Origin: Gammaproteobacteria bacterium
Lineage (GTDB): Bacteria > Pseudomonadota > Gammaproteobacteria > Steroidobacterales > Steroidobacteraceae
NCBI GenBank assembly: GCA_025357835.1
Contig: JANYLM010000014.1
Location: 1 to 58,572, forward strand
DNA length: 58,572 nt
Direction: 5' to 3'
The notes under the pieces were generated by a model. That model was not told where the DNA came from. It saw nothing but the letters and a program-made list of their open reading frames with translations, and did no database searches. Below, piece by piece: positions 1-8,258 of this stretch. Each line of letters starts with the position of its first letter. Position 1 is the first letter of the stretch. The position numbers and the translations under genes are program-made.

Positions 1-693
1 CGCATCGCTGCAAAGGAACGCAATCACCTGCGCCACTTCGCGCGGCTCCAGTACCCGCTTTTGCGGGTAGATCGCAGCGCGCTCCTCCCACACTTGCTCG
101 ACGCTGATGCCGCGTCGCTCGGCCTCTGTCTGGGCCGAGCGCTCGGCCATGGCCGTTCGCACCCAGCCAGGCAGCACCGCGTTGGATGTCACTCCGAACG
201 GCCCAGCATCCTGGGCGACAGCGCGTGCAAGTCCGATAACCCCGTGCTTTGAAGCAGTGTAGGCGCTGCCGGACCGTTCCGCTTTTTCGCCGGCGGTCGA
301 ACTGGTGAATACCAGTCGGCCGAAGCCGCGCTTGCACATACCGCCCACCGTCAGTCGAGCGAGCTCGAACGGACCGTCGAGGTTGATGCGCATCGTCTCG
401 CGCCAAACCTTAGGGTCCTGCTCCCACACCAGCCGCTCGTGGGCCGAGCCGATACCGTGGTTCACGACCAGTACCTCAATGGGCCCCAGTCGTCGCTCGG
501 TTTCGGCAACGGCCAGGGCGCAGCCCTCGGCGGTGCCGAGGTCTGCCGCGACATACTCAACACCAACGGCCGCCAGCTCGGCCGTGCTGCGCGACACCGC
601 CATCACGCGCATTCCAGCTGCCGATAGCAGCAGTGCCGCCTCACGCCCTATACCCCGGCCGCCGCCCGTCACCATCGCTACACGTTGATTCAT
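1..693 (-). CDS. SDR family oxidoreductase, 3' end cut by the window edge
   Basis: Short-chain dehydrogenase/reductase that should oxidise or reduce a hydroxyl/carbonyl substrate with NAD(P)H in the cytoplasm. The reverse strand reads open for 231 codons from the ATG at 693, preceded by a GGAG ribosome site. The N-terminus has the cofactor motif TGGGRGIG. Further on are NHG, a TSS serine and the catalytic YTASKHG, all in classic SDR order. The C-terminus (a few tens of residues) lies outside the window. The substrate cannot be told from sequence. No operon partner is visible, since the next gene on the right is on the other strand. Confidence 0.9.
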   Translation of the reverse strand, partial: MNQRVAMVTGGGRGIGREAALLLSAAGMRVMAVSRSTAELAAVGVEYVAADLGTAEGCALAVAETERRLGPIEVLVVNHGIGSAHERLVWEQDPKVWRETMRINLDGPFELARLTVGGMCKRGFGRLVFTSSTAGEKAERSGSAYTASKHGVIGLARAVAQDAGPFGVTSNAVLPGWVRTAMAERSAQTEAERRGISVEQVWEERAAIYPQKRVLEPREVAQVIAFLCSDA

Positions 694-942
694 TCGTCAG
701 CTCCGTATCCCATGTTCGCCGAATCGTCCCACACTGGGCTGGAGCGACACAATCGTCAACCAAAGACGAGACCTCTATTTTTTGACCGTGGATTTGTCTA
801 CTGGAAGTGCGCTACTTGGTTGATACTGACACAATATTTATAGGGTTTCGCAACGAGCCGGCAGCCGAAACACGTGACGTCGACGAAAACACCGCCCTCG
901 ACATGGCCGCTCATGGCAACGTATGGTCAATCATGGTGAAGC

Positions 943-1551
943 ATGCCTCGCAGCCCGTGCGCCGCTCGACCTGATCTTCAGACCGCCTCAAACCCCTACC
1001 CGTCAATGCAAGGATCCAGCGCCAAAGTTACGTTTCAGCCCATGAAACCAGCGCACCTGGACATGCTTCACAATTGGCTTTGCCGCCCGCACGTGAGCGA
1101 ATGGTGGGGTTCTGCTCAGTCCCGGGCTGAGGTAGAGGCGGAGTACCTACCGATGACGGACCCGAAATCTACCACCCGGGGCTACTTTGCCCTGCTCGAA
1201 GGCCAGCCTATCGGATTCATTCAGTCCTACTACGTCCTTGGGTCCGGCGGCGGCTGGTGGGAACAAGAGACTGATCCTGGTGCTCGAGGCATTGACCAGT
1301 TTCTCGCCAATGCCGAGCACCTCGGTCGCGGACTTGGCAGCGCAATGGTTTGCGCGTTCGTCAACGAGCTGTTTCTAGAACCATCTGTCACCAAGGTGCA
1401 GACCGACCCGGCGCCTGAGAATAAGCGAGCCATTAGGAGCTACGTTCGCGCTGGGTTTCAGGTTCAGGAAGAGGTCAATACGCCCGATGGGCCTGCCTTT
1501 CTCATGGTCTGCTATCGTTCTAACAAAAAGCCTGAATCGACGTCCCTGTAA
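943..1551 (+). CDS. AAC(6')-Ib-like GNAT acetyltransferase
   Basis: GNAT-fold acetyl-CoA transferase that resembles aminoglycoside 6'-N-acetyltransferases of the AAC(6')-Ib group over nearly its full length. Shared blocks include VSEWWG, EYLP, GWWEQETDPG, RGIDQ, LANA, LGRGLGS, QTDPAPEN and TPDGPA. Both Trp of the GWWE block are kept. The residue after GIDQ, Leu or Ser in characterised AAC(6')-Ib variants, is Phe here. The likely role is acetylating the 6'-amine of aminoglycosides or a related natural amine. The gene is chromosomal with no integron att site or mobile gene beside it. The start is uncertain: ATG 943 has a poorly spaced GGTGA, and the conserved domain begins near Met 22 (1006). 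Confidence 0.82.
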   Translation: MPRSPCAARPDLQTASNPYPSMQGSSAKVTFQPMKPAHLDMLHNWLCRPHVSEWWGSAQSRAEVEAEYLPMTDPKSTTRGYFALLEGQPIGFIQSYYVLGSGGGWWEQETDPGARGIDQFLANAEHLGRGLGSAMVCAFVNELFLEPSVTKVQTDPAPENKRAIRSYVRAGFQVQEEVNTPDGPAFLMVCYRSNKKPESTSL

Positions 1552-1722
1552 GGACCAAGATGTGTGAGGTGGCTTTGCGCTGCGGCGAAACGAGGTAGGG
1601 TATGCGGCTTAACGATATGCACATCTTCGCCGGCAGCGTGGCGCGGCTTCGCCTGACTTGCGGGCCGCGCATCGCGCAACGCCATCGCTGGGTTCTTCCC
1701 TGGTATCGATTATTGGCCGTCC

Positions 1723-2304
1723 GTGCTCTCCGCTAAAGACATACCTCTCGCGCTTAAATGCCTTCGTGTGCTCCTAGCGCCGGTAGTCATCGCTCTTGCC
1801 ATCGGCTTTCCCAACCGCGTCGCTTTCGGAGTCTGTTTGGTGGCCGCATTTCTATCAGATGTGTTCGACGGGATCGTTGCCCGGCGGCTGAAAGTAGCAA
1901 CTGTGAATCTGCGAAGACTCGATAGTATTGCGGACTCGATGTTCTACATCTGCGCAACCTTCGCCGCGTGGCATGTGTATCCGTCGATTATCGGGGAACA
2001 CTACCGCAGTCTCCTCGCCCTCGGTGGCTTGGAAGCAACGCGATATGCCTTCGATTTATACAAATTCGGCAAAGAGGCGAGCTACCATATGTGGTCGTCA
2101 AAAATTTGGGGCCTCGCCCTGTTTATCGGATTCTTTTCATTGTTGTCTCTTGGGGTCGCCGGGTGGCCGGTGGTGGCGGCGATTTACATTGGAATTGCTG
2201 CCGACATCGAAGGACTTGCGATATCGATGGTGCTCAACAGATGGAAATCAGATGTGCCAACGCTAATTCACGCTGTTCGGCTCTTGCGCACCGAACCTGC
2301 CTAG
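1723..2304 (+). CDS. CDP-alcohol phosphatidyltransferase family membrane protein
   Basis: Integral membrane protein of about 193 residues from a GTG start, with several hydrophobic segments. It carries most of the CDP-alcohol phosphotransferase signature: D-V-F-DG-I-V-AR near residues 47–55 and LD-S-I-A-D about 12 residues later. Such enzymes displace CMP from CDP-diacylglycerol or a CDP-alcohol to make phospholipids at the inner membrane. The Gly normally four residues before the second Asp group is replaced by Leu, so activity or substrate may differ from PgsA or PssA. It stands alone on the plus strand. Confidence 0.72.
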   Translation: MLSAKDIPLALKCLRVLLAPVVIALAIGFPNRVAFGVCLVAAFLSDVFDGIVARRLKVATVNLRRLDSIADSMFYICATFAAWHVYPSIIGEHYRSLLALGGLEATRYAFDLYKFGKEASYHMWSSKIWGLALFIGFFSLLSLGVAGWPVVAAIYIGIAADIEGLAISMVLNRWKSDVPTLIHAVRLLRTEPA

Positions 2305-2461
2305 TGGCCGGCGTGCCTCGTAGTGCTATAACTTATCGATAGTCTGTCCGTCATGCGAGAAGCATTCGCAAGTGAAACGGGCAGGCTGGTGCGCTGCTAT
2401 GGAACTGCGGTTGTGATTGAGCCAACCCCGTGAGGTTGCGGTCCGGGCGCTACAAAGGCCT

Positions 2462-2572
2462 ATGGGTGCTCCGTACATGACGCCGAGCATTGCATTGGAG
2501 CGTACGCCTGGCCTGCCGTACGCATTCGTTCGCGATCCGGATGGCTTTAAGATCGAGATATGGTTCGAGTGA
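2462..2572 (+). pseudogene. C-terminal remnant of a VOC/glyoxalase-type protein
   Basis: A 36-codon open stretch ends in PGLPYAFVRDPDGFKIEIW, which matches the last strand of vicinal-oxygen-chelate (glyoxalase/bleomycin resistance) proteins, including the metal-binding Glu region. Upstream in frame there are only about 16 more codons before a stop, and no N-terminal half can be found. It is read as a decayed or truncated gene immediately before the GFA gene. A short real protein is possible but less likely. Confidence 0.45.
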
Positions 2573-2575
2573 CCT

Positions 2576-3007
2576 ATGTTGCTCCACGGTAAATGCCACT
2601 GCGGCAATATCTCTTTTACTCTCACTTGGGAGCCCGATCCTGTCGAAATTCCAACGCGTGCTTGCACCTGCTCATTTTGTATTAAGCATGGTGGGGTGTG
2701 GACTTCCAATCCTAGCGGCGCTCTGAAGGTAGTAGTCAAAGACCCTGTGCTCGTATCTAATTACGCTTTCGGCACCAGAACAGCCGAGTTCCACACCTGC
2801 GTCCGCTGCGGCGTTGTGCCGGTCGTCACCAGCCGCATCGACGGGCGCCTTTATGCGGTTGTCAGCGTCAACGCGTTCGAAGGCATTGACCAATCGCTCT
2901 TTCGTCGTGCGCCGGCAAGCTTCGATGGTGAGGGCAATGAGTCGCGGCTCGCACGAAGGAAGCGCAACTGGATTGCCAATGTGGAATACGTCGAAAGCGG
3001 CACCTAA
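2576..3007 (+). CDS. GFA/CENP-V family zinc protein (copy 1 of 3)
   Basis: Protein of 143 residues in the glutathione-dependent formaldehyde-activating (GFA)/CENP-V family, a small zinc fold reported to bind glutathione or aldehyde adducts. The zinc ligands are visible as CHCGN at residues 8–12, CTCSFC near 30–35 and CVRCG near 75–79. The ATG at 2576 follows the VOC remnant by three bases. Two other GFA genes lie at 5318 and 9774. The true substrate is unknown for most of the family. Confidence 0.85.
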   Translation: MLLHGKCHCGNISFTLTWEPDPVEIPTRACTCSFCIKHGGVWTSNPSGALKVVVKDPVLVSNYAFGTRTAEFHTCVRCGVVPVVTSRIDGRLYAVVSVNAFEGIDQSLFRRAPASFDGEGNESRLARRKRNWIANVEYVESGT

Positions 3008-3049
3008 CCCTCTAAGAGCACACGAATCGCTCTGCTGCGGAGAATCGCA

Positions 3050-3361
3050 ATGGCCCCTGACGGTACATTTCGCACTTTTGGTGATTTCTACCCCTTTTAT
3101 CTCGGCGAACACGCCAACCGCACCTGCCGACGACTGCATTTCATCGGCACGAGCATTGCCGCCGCATTACTCATCACTGCGGTGGAGAGCCAGCGGTGGT
3201 GGCTCATCGCGGTGGCACTGGTTCAGGGATACGCATTCGCCTGGATCGGCCACTTCTTCTTCGAGCACAACAAACCCGCAACATTCAAGTACCCTTGGTT
3301 CAGTTTTATGGCTGACTGGCGACTCTGGTGGGACATCCTGGCCGGAAGGGTGCGGATCTAA
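3050..3361 (+). CDS. Mpo1-like (DUF962) membrane protein
   Basis: Small protein (103 residues) of the DUF962/Mpo1 family. In yeast Mpo1 is an Fe(II) dioxygenase that alpha-oxidises 2-hydroxy fatty acids; the bacterial role is unproven. Family signs are the N-terminal FGDFYPFYLGEHANRTCRRLHFIG with histidine-containing helix ends, two hydrophobic segments, the IGHFFFEHNKPATFKYP block and a W-rich tail. The conserved His in RRLHF and in GHFFFEHNKPA are kept. The start has a modest GGAG about 10 bases upstream. Confidence 0.8.
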   Translation: MAPDGTFRTFGDFYPFYLGEHANRTCRRLHFIGTSIAAALLITAVESQRWWLIAVALVQGYAFAWIGHFFFEHNKPATFKYPWFSFMADWRLWWDILAGRVRI

Positions 3362-3426
3362 AGTCGGGCGCGGCTATGGCCACCCAGTCTCATCGTCGGA
3401 CAATATGGTCAGATTTATTGCGCAAC

Positions 3427-3993
3427 ATGTCTAACGACAGGCCAAAGCGCTCGCAAGGTTCCCCGGGTCATATTCTCTACCCACGACATTTTCTGGTACT
3501 CGCCGCCTTTAGCGCTTCGGTAGCCGCTATCACCCGACTGCATCTCTCAACCGATCTCTCCGCATCCTTCGCTTTGTACGGCGCCCTCCACGCCACGGCA
3601 TTAGTCGTCGCGCTCAGAGCACGTCGCTCCATTTGGCGAATGTGCCTATTCATCGCCATGGCGGCAGCTCTCAGCGCCATCACTCTGCGTGCCGGCATCT
3701 TTGCAGGGCAGTTATCCGGAGCACTTGCGAGAAACTTCGCCCCTTATGCAGTGCTCGGATTGTCGGCGGCGGCGGGTGCCGTGGCCTATGGAATTTTAAT
3801 CCGCTTGTTTGGAATCTATGAGTTGAGCTTGAACTCGCTTACCGTGGTTGCCATCGGCTGTATGTTGGCCACCTGGACCGCACTTATCACCCTAGCGCAC
3901 ATTCACTCCCTGGGCACAGAGTGGTTCGCCATATTCTGGTGGCACGCATCCTCAGGCGGTCTGTGGTATTTCGATAGGCGCCCTCACTTTTAA
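3427..3993 (+). CDS. Hypothetical multi-pass membrane protein
   Basis: About 188 residues with five or six hydrophobic stretches and few charged residues after a basic N-terminus (MSNDRPKRSQ). I do not recognise the family. ATG 3427 was chosen because the membrane region begins soon after; an earlier in-frame ATG at 3376 is possible and neither has a clear ribosome site. Its TAA stop overlaps the stop of the convergent FAD gene within TTAA at 3990–3993. Confidence 0.5.
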   Translation: MSNDRPKRSQGSPGHILYPRHFLVLAAFSASVAAITRLHLSTDLSASFALYGALHATALVVALRARRSIWRMCLFIAMAAALSAITLRAGIFAGQLSGALARNFAPYAVLGLSAAAGAVAYGILIRLFGIYELSLNSLTVVAIGCMLATWTALITLAHIHSLGTEWFAIFWWHASSGGLWYFDRRPHF

Positions 3994-5225
3994 GGACTGT
4001 CAGGCGACTGCACATGTTCCGGGCGCACACCCATACCCAAGAACTGAGCCGGCCAACGCCGCAGCCACGCATTGCCGTCCAACACCTTCAACGGCCAGGG
4101 CACCTTCAAGGGGTGCTCAGCACCCGAAACCACAGGCTTCAACACCCGATTGTGAACTGCCACCTGCAACCCCTGAATCACCTTTGCCGGAAATAAGCGG
4201 CGCTCCCGTACGGCATCAAGATCACCGTCCCGCAGAGTTCCGGCCTTCAGCTTCACGGCGAGAAGGTTCGCGGTCGCCACCGCATCTTGGATCGCCAGAT
4301 TGATACCCACTCCACCCACGGGAGACATGGCGTGCGCCGCGTCGCCGATACAGAGCAATCCCGGTTTGGACCAAGTCATCAGCCGATCGACCGATACGCT
4401 CAAGAGCTTGATGTCATCGAAGGACTTCAACTCATCTACTCGGTCTGACAGGAAACGAGCGCCATGTGCGACGGCGGCCTTGAACGCTTCCAGCCCCTTG
4501 GCCTGTATGCTCTCAATGCCGCCCTTGCCGATCACGAAGGCACACTGCCAATAGTCGGTGCGATCGATGGTCACGATCATCGTGTCCGCTGCGAGACGCC
4601 CCAAAACCTGCTCCGGGTCCCCGGCTCTTTTCGAAAGGTGGAACCAAAGTACATCGATGGGCGAGCCCAGGTCCTGCACCACGAGGCCCGAAGCCGCGCG
4701 CACCGTCGAACCACGACCGTCGCAACCGACCACGAGATTGGCGCGGACTTCAAGAGAGTCGTCTGACGTAGCCACCTGGACACCCGTCACCCGTCCTTCG
4801 GTCTCGATCAGGCTCGTTATCTGCGCCGACATCTTCACCTGCAATGCGGGAAAGCGCCTGCCCTTCTCAGCCAGGAAGTTGAGGAAATCCCATTGCGGCA
4901 TCAGGGCCACGAACCTGTACGGTGCGGAAATGCGTGCGAAGTCTGCAACCTTTAGGCAGGTAGCACCGATTTGCACGGAGAACGCGCGGATTTCGGAGTG
5001 TGGCAGTCTCAGAAAATCTTCGATCAGCCCCAACTCCTGCATGATCATCAGGGTCGAGGGATGCACGGTGTCACCGCGAAAGTCGCGCAGGAAATCGGCG
5101 TGCTTCTCCAGAACGAGGGTTTTGACTCCCGCCCGTCCCAGCAAGTAGCCCAGCATCATGCCGGCGGGTCCACCCCCGGCGATGCAACACTGAACTTGCA
5201 GAGTTTCCGCCACAGTCCCTTCCAT
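3990..5225 (-). CDS. FAD-dependent aromatic-hydroxylase-type monooxygenase
   Basis: Group A flavoprotein monooxygenase of 411 residues, the fold of UbiH and p-hydroxybenzoate hydroxylase, which uses NAD(P)H and O2 to hydroxylate aromatic substrates. Three hallmarks are present: the N-terminal dinucleotide motif AGGGPAG (16–22), the DG motif VVGCDGRGSTVR in the middle and the GD motif CIGDAAHAMSPVGGVG toward the C-terminus. Length is normal. It stands alone on the minus strand between genes of the other strand, so the substrate is not indicated. It could also act on a quinone or a polyketide-like compound. Confidence 0.87.
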   Translation of the reverse strand: MEGTVAETLQVQCCIAGGGPAGMMLGYLLGRAGVKTLVLEKHADFLRDFRGDTVHPSTLMIMQELGLIEDFLRLPHSEIRAFSVQIGATCLKVADFARISAPYRFVALMPQWDFLNFLAEKGRRFPALQVKMSAQITSLIETEGRVTGVQVATSDDSLEVRANLVVGCDGRGSTVRAASGLVVQDLGSPIDVLWFHLSKRAGDPEQVLGRLAADTMIVTIDRTDYWQCAFVIGKGGIESIQAKGLEAFKAAVAHGARFLSDRVDELKSFDDIKLLSVSVDRLMTWSKPGLLCIGDAAHAMSPVGGVGINLAIQDAVATANLLAVKLKAGTLRDGDLDAVRERRLFPAKVIQGLQVAVHNRVLKPVVSGAEHPLKVPWPLKVLDGNAWLRRWPAQFLGMGVRPEHVQSPDSP

Positions 5226-5317
5226 GATCGCAAACTGGTATTCGCCGCCGCCCTGTCTTGCTAAGATTACATCAAGTAGTTCGCAGGCCCTAGCCTCCGG
5301 ATTCTGGGCGGGAAGTC

Positions 5318-5716
5318 ATGCAAATCAATCAAGGCGGCTGCCTCTGTTCCGCAATTCGTTTTCGTATTTCCGGGGAGCCCGTCTTCTCCAGTATTTGCCA
5401 TTGCGCCACATGCCGCAGGGCGAGTGCGGCCCCCACGGTCGGATGGTTGACCTTTGACCGCGGGCAAGTTGAGATGCTGTCGGGTCAGCCTCGCATCTAC
5501 CGGTCTTCTCAGGGCGTGGTGCGCCGGTTTTGCGGCACCTGCGGCAGCCAGCTCTCCTATGAAACCGCTGAAAGCCCAACCACCATCGATATCACCACCG
5601 CATCAATGGACAACCCGGCCCTTTTCCCGCCAACCTTGGAGGTCTGGCTGGAACACCGGGTGTCCTGGCAAAACACCGACCCCGCGCGCGCGCAATATTC
5701 TAGGAGCACTCGATGA
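5318..5716 (+). CDS. GFA/CENP-V family zinc protein (copy 2 of 3)
   Basis: 132-residue GFA-fold protein with zinc motifs GGCLCS near residue 6–11, CHCATCRR near 27–34 and FCGTCGS near 71–77. This spacing differs from copy 1, so it is a distant paralogue and not a recent duplicate. Its stop overlaps the RidA start by four bases (ATGA at 5713), so the two are very likely co-translated. The pairing with RidA, an enamine/imine deaminase, may reflect removal of reactive carbonyl or imine compounds; that link is inferred. Confidence 0.87.
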   Translation: MQINQGGCLCSAIRFRISGEPVFSSICHCATCRRASAAPTVGWLTFDRGQVEMLSGQPRIYRSSQGVVRRFCGTCGSQLSYETAESPTTIDITTASMDNPALFPPTLEVWLEHRVSWQNTDPARAQYSRSTR

Positions 5717-6099
5717 CTCGGCAATTGATCAGTTCCGGCTCTCAATTCGAACACGACATCGGTTATTCACGAGCGGTAGTGGATGGCGAATGGGTGTTCG
5801 TTTCTGGAACGACGGGTTTCGACTACACCACCATGACTATTGCCGATAATTTGCCGGATCAAACCGAGCAGTGTTTGCAAAACATCCAATCGGCGCTGCG
5901 ACAGGCGGGCGCCGAGTTCGCGGACATTGTGCGGGTGACCTACATGCTGCCCAATGCGGCACGCTTTCCCGATTGCTGGCCCATATTGCGCAAGTATTTT
6001 GGCTCCGTTCGCCCGGCGGCGACCATGATTTGCGTCGGTCTGTTCGATCCCCGCATGCAAATCGAGATCGAAGTTACCGCCCGCAAGACCAACGCATGA
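5713..6099 (+). CDS. RidA/YjgF family enamine/imine deaminase-like protein
   Basis: 128 residues with the RidA trimer fold. Members hydrolyse reactive enamines and imines such as 2-aminoacrylate to keto acids and ammonia. The family C-terminal block is visible as RPAATMICVGLFDPRMQIEIE, including the Arg near residue 104 that binds the substrate carboxylate. It overlaps the preceding GFA gene by four bases. It belongs to the longer subgroup that begins with a GYSRAVVDG-type segment and not to the housekeeping RidA of the ilv operon. Confidence 0.9.
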   Translation: MTRQLISSGSQFEHDIGYSRAVVDGEWVFVSGTTGFDYTTMTIADNLPDQTEQCLQNIQSALRQAGAEFADIVRVTYMLPNAARFPDCWPILRKYFGSVRPAATMICVGLFDPRMQIEIEVTARKTNA

Positions 6100-6176
6100 G
6101 TGCCGGGCGGCTGCCAATGACCTTGGGTGCCGGAGGGTGTGCTAATGTTGCGTCCGGGAAGTGTGGAGAGACCCCT

Positions 6177-6401
6177 GTGAAAACGTTGCTTGCGATTGTC
6201 GGCTGGTGCCTTCTGTTGTCGTTGTGCTGGCCCTTGGCTATCTTGGCCCTCGTTCTGTGGCCCTTCGTGTGGCTGCTGTCACTGCCGTTTCGCATGCTCG
6301 CCATCACGTTCGACGCCGTGTTCGCTCTGCTGCGGGCCCTTCTATTTCTGCCCTCCCGTCTATTGGGCTACCGCGGCAACTCCATGGGCCGGGCATCGTA
6401 A
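6177..6401 (+). CDS. Small hydrophobic membrane protein, 74 aa
   Basis: A GTG at 6177, preceded by GTGGAGAG, opens a 74-codon frame whose first 45 residues are almost wholly hydrophobic, followed by an amphipathic FALLRALLFLPSRLLGYRG tail. This looks like a real small inner-membrane protein with one or two membrane segments. A longer reading frame exists upstream, but it runs through the RidA gene in another frame and is not supported. Function unknown. Confidence 0.6.
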   Translation: MKTLLAIVGWCLLLSLCWPLAILALVLWPFVWLLSLPFRMLAITFDAVFALLRALLFLPSRLLGYRGNSMGRAS

Positions 6402-6492
6402 CCGCGAGTTCCAGCCGGTGCCGGTGCGGTGTGCGTATCCCAGAGAGGCGTCGAGCACCATGGCCCATCAGCAGTATCAGAGTGAGTAACCG

Positions 6493-7125
6493 ATGATCTT
6501 GGCCCGGGAAGCGCTTGCGCTTTTACAAGAAGGAAACCGCCGTTTCGTATCGGATGTCAGCAATCGCGACGCCATTACGAGCCGCGCACGCCGGCTCGAG
6601 TTGGCGGCGAGGCAGGAGCCATTCGCGGCCATTCTCGGCTGTTCCGACTCTCGAGTGCCCGTCGAAATCGTTTTCGATCAGGGCCTGGGAGACCTCTTTG
6701 TCATCCGCGTCGCCGGTAATATCGTTGCTCCCTCCCTGATCGGCAGTGTCGAGTTCGCGGCCGAGCAATTTGGCACACGATTGGTAGTGGTATTGGGCCA
6801 CACGCAGTGCGGCGCCATTGAAGCGACGCTAAAGCAACTGCAGCGACCGATTGAAAATCAGTCTCACAATTTGCACTCCATTGTCGATTTGATACGGCCT
6901 TCCGTCGAAGGCCTATTAGCGACGGATCTCAGGCACGATCTGCATGCCCTGGGTCGGGCCGCGGTTCGCGCCAATATCCGAGCGTCGGTGAAGCATCTGC
7001 GGCACGGCTCGGACATCATCGAGCAGCTCATCCAAAGCGCCGGACTCATGGTCGTTGGCGCCGAGTATTCGCTGGAAACCGGCGTGGTCGATTTCTTTGA
7101 TGGACTGGCGGAGACAAATTCTTAA
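6493..7125 (+). CDS. Beta-class carbonic anhydrase
   Basis: Zinc enzyme interconverting CO2 and bicarbonate. The zinc ligands of the beta class are all visible: Cys50 and the Asp52–Arg54 dyad in GCSDSRVP, then His103 and Cys106 in GHTQCGA. The 210-residue length and the GNIV and GSVEFA segments fit the prokaryotic beta family. It follows the small membrane protein by about 90 bases and precedes the Pr6Pr-like gene by 16, so a loose operon is plausible. Confidence 0.93.
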   Translation: MILAREALALLQEGNRRFVSDVSNRDAITSRARRLELAARQEPFAAILGCSDSRVPVEIVFDQGLGDLFVIRVAGNIVAPSLIGSVEFAAEQFGTRLVVVLGHTQCGAIEATLKQLQRPIENQSHNLHSIVDLIRPSVEGLLATDLRHDLHALGRAAVRANIRASVKHLRHGSDIIEQLIQSAGLMVVGAEYSLETGVVDFFDGLAETNS

Positions 7126-7141
7126 TTAGGCGAGACTACGT

Positions 7142-7831
7142 TTGGCCACCATGAACAGCGTATCGCAGCAAGACGAAATCTCGGCGAAGAACGGTATGTT
7201 TGCGCTCCTGCTGGCAACCCTGGCGTGGTTCGCCGTTCTGCTGCAATGCTATATTTCGCTGCAGTTGGCGACGCAGAAGGGCATGTCAATCGGCGGCGGG
7301 TTGGGTATCTATTTCAGTTACTTCACGGTGCTGACCAATTTACTGATTTGCGTATCCCTGACTTTTTCATTGGCAGGACCATCCTCGACGCTCGGGCAGT
7401 GGTTTTCGCGGCCTGAAGTCATCACGGGTATCGCCACCAGCATTGCTTTCGTCGGGCTCAGCTATCACTTCCTGCTGCGCAATATCTGGCATCCCCAAGG
7501 TGCCCAATTGCTTGCCGACACCCTGCTGCACTACGTCGTGCCTGCTCTCTATGTGCTTTATTGGTGGTTCGGCTTCTCCAAGGCCGCATTGCGCTGGGCG
7601 CATCCTCTTTTCTGGAGCGCCTATCCCTCGGTGTACTTGGTCTACGCATTGATTCGCGGCAGTGTTGTCGGAAGTTATCCCTATCCCTTTATCGATGCTG
7701 CCGCCTTGGGCTACGGACGGACCATGCTCAACTCATTCGGCCTTCTGTTCCTATTCATTGCTTTGGGACTGGCCTTCGTCGCGCTGGGCCGGGCGCGTCA
7801 GCGCGCACACGGTGTGACGGGAATCCAATGA
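7142..7831 (+). CDS. Pr6Pr-like multi-pass membrane protein
   Basis: 229 residues with six predicted membrane helices, matching the Pr6Pr/FAR-17a/AIG1-like group: SYFTVLTNLL after the first two helices, HPLFWSAYPSVYLVYALIRG before the fifth, and a PYPFID loop. Biochemical function is not established for the bacterial members. Translation starts at TTG 7142 (AGGCGAG upstream) or at the in-frame ATG 7151. Its TGA overlaps the next ATG (ATGA at 7828), so it is translationally coupled to the thioesterase. Confidence 0.75.
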   Translation: MATMNSVSQQDEISAKNGMFALLLATLAWFAVLLQCYISLQLATQKGMSIGGGLGIYFSYFTVLTNLLICVSLTFSLAGPSSTLGQWFSRPEVITGIATSIAFVGLSYHFLLRNIWHPQGAQLLADTLLHYVVPALYVLYWWFGFSKAALRWAHPLFWSAYPSVYLVYALIRGSVVGSYPYPFIDAAALGYGRTMLNSFGLLFLFIALGLAFVALGRARQRAHGVTGIQ

Positions 7832-8250
7832 TCAATCTTGAGAATTTCAATAAAATCGGTGTCGGTAAGTTGCCGGGCTATCTCGGCATCGTCATCACTC
7901 ATGTGAGTGAATCAGAGGTGAAAGCCGAGCTCGCAGTGAACGAGACGCTCATGGCGCCCAACGGATTCCTGCACGCGGGGACTGTTGTCACCCTTGCGGA
8001 TACCTGCTCCGGTTACGGGTGCGTGGCGAATCTCCCGCACGCTGCGACCGGCTTTACGACTATCGAACTGAAGTCGAACCACCTAGGTACCACCCGAGAA
8101 GGAACCATCCTCGCTAGCGCGAAACCGGCGCATCTCGGCAAGACCACCCAAGTCTGGGATGCGGTCGTGACCCACAAGGAGTCGGGCAAGACTCTAGCGT
8201 TATTCCGCTGCACGCAAATGATTTTGTACGCCAAGCAAAAATCGAGCTAG
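7828..8250 (+). CDS. PaaI-type hotdog thioesterase
   Basis: 140-residue hotdog-fold acyl-CoA thioesterase. The helix and catalytic region is NGFLHAGTVVTLADTCSGYG, where His and Asp lie at the usual PaaI positions, followed by a TIELKSNHLGTTREGT strand and a hydrophobic C-terminus. The ATG at 7828 was chosen because it overlaps the previous stop and fits family length; a longer frame starting at 7561 is a shadow of the membrane gene. Likely substrates are short or aromatic acyl-CoA esters, not resolvable here. Confidence 0.87.
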   Translation: MINLENFNKIGVGKLPGYLGIVITHVSESEVKAELAVNETLMAPNGFLHAGTVVTLADTCSGYGCVANLPHAATGFTTIELKSNHLGTTREGTILASAKPAHLGKTTQVWDAVVTHKESGKTLALFRCTQMILYAKQKSS

Positions 8251-8258
8251 GAGTTACC

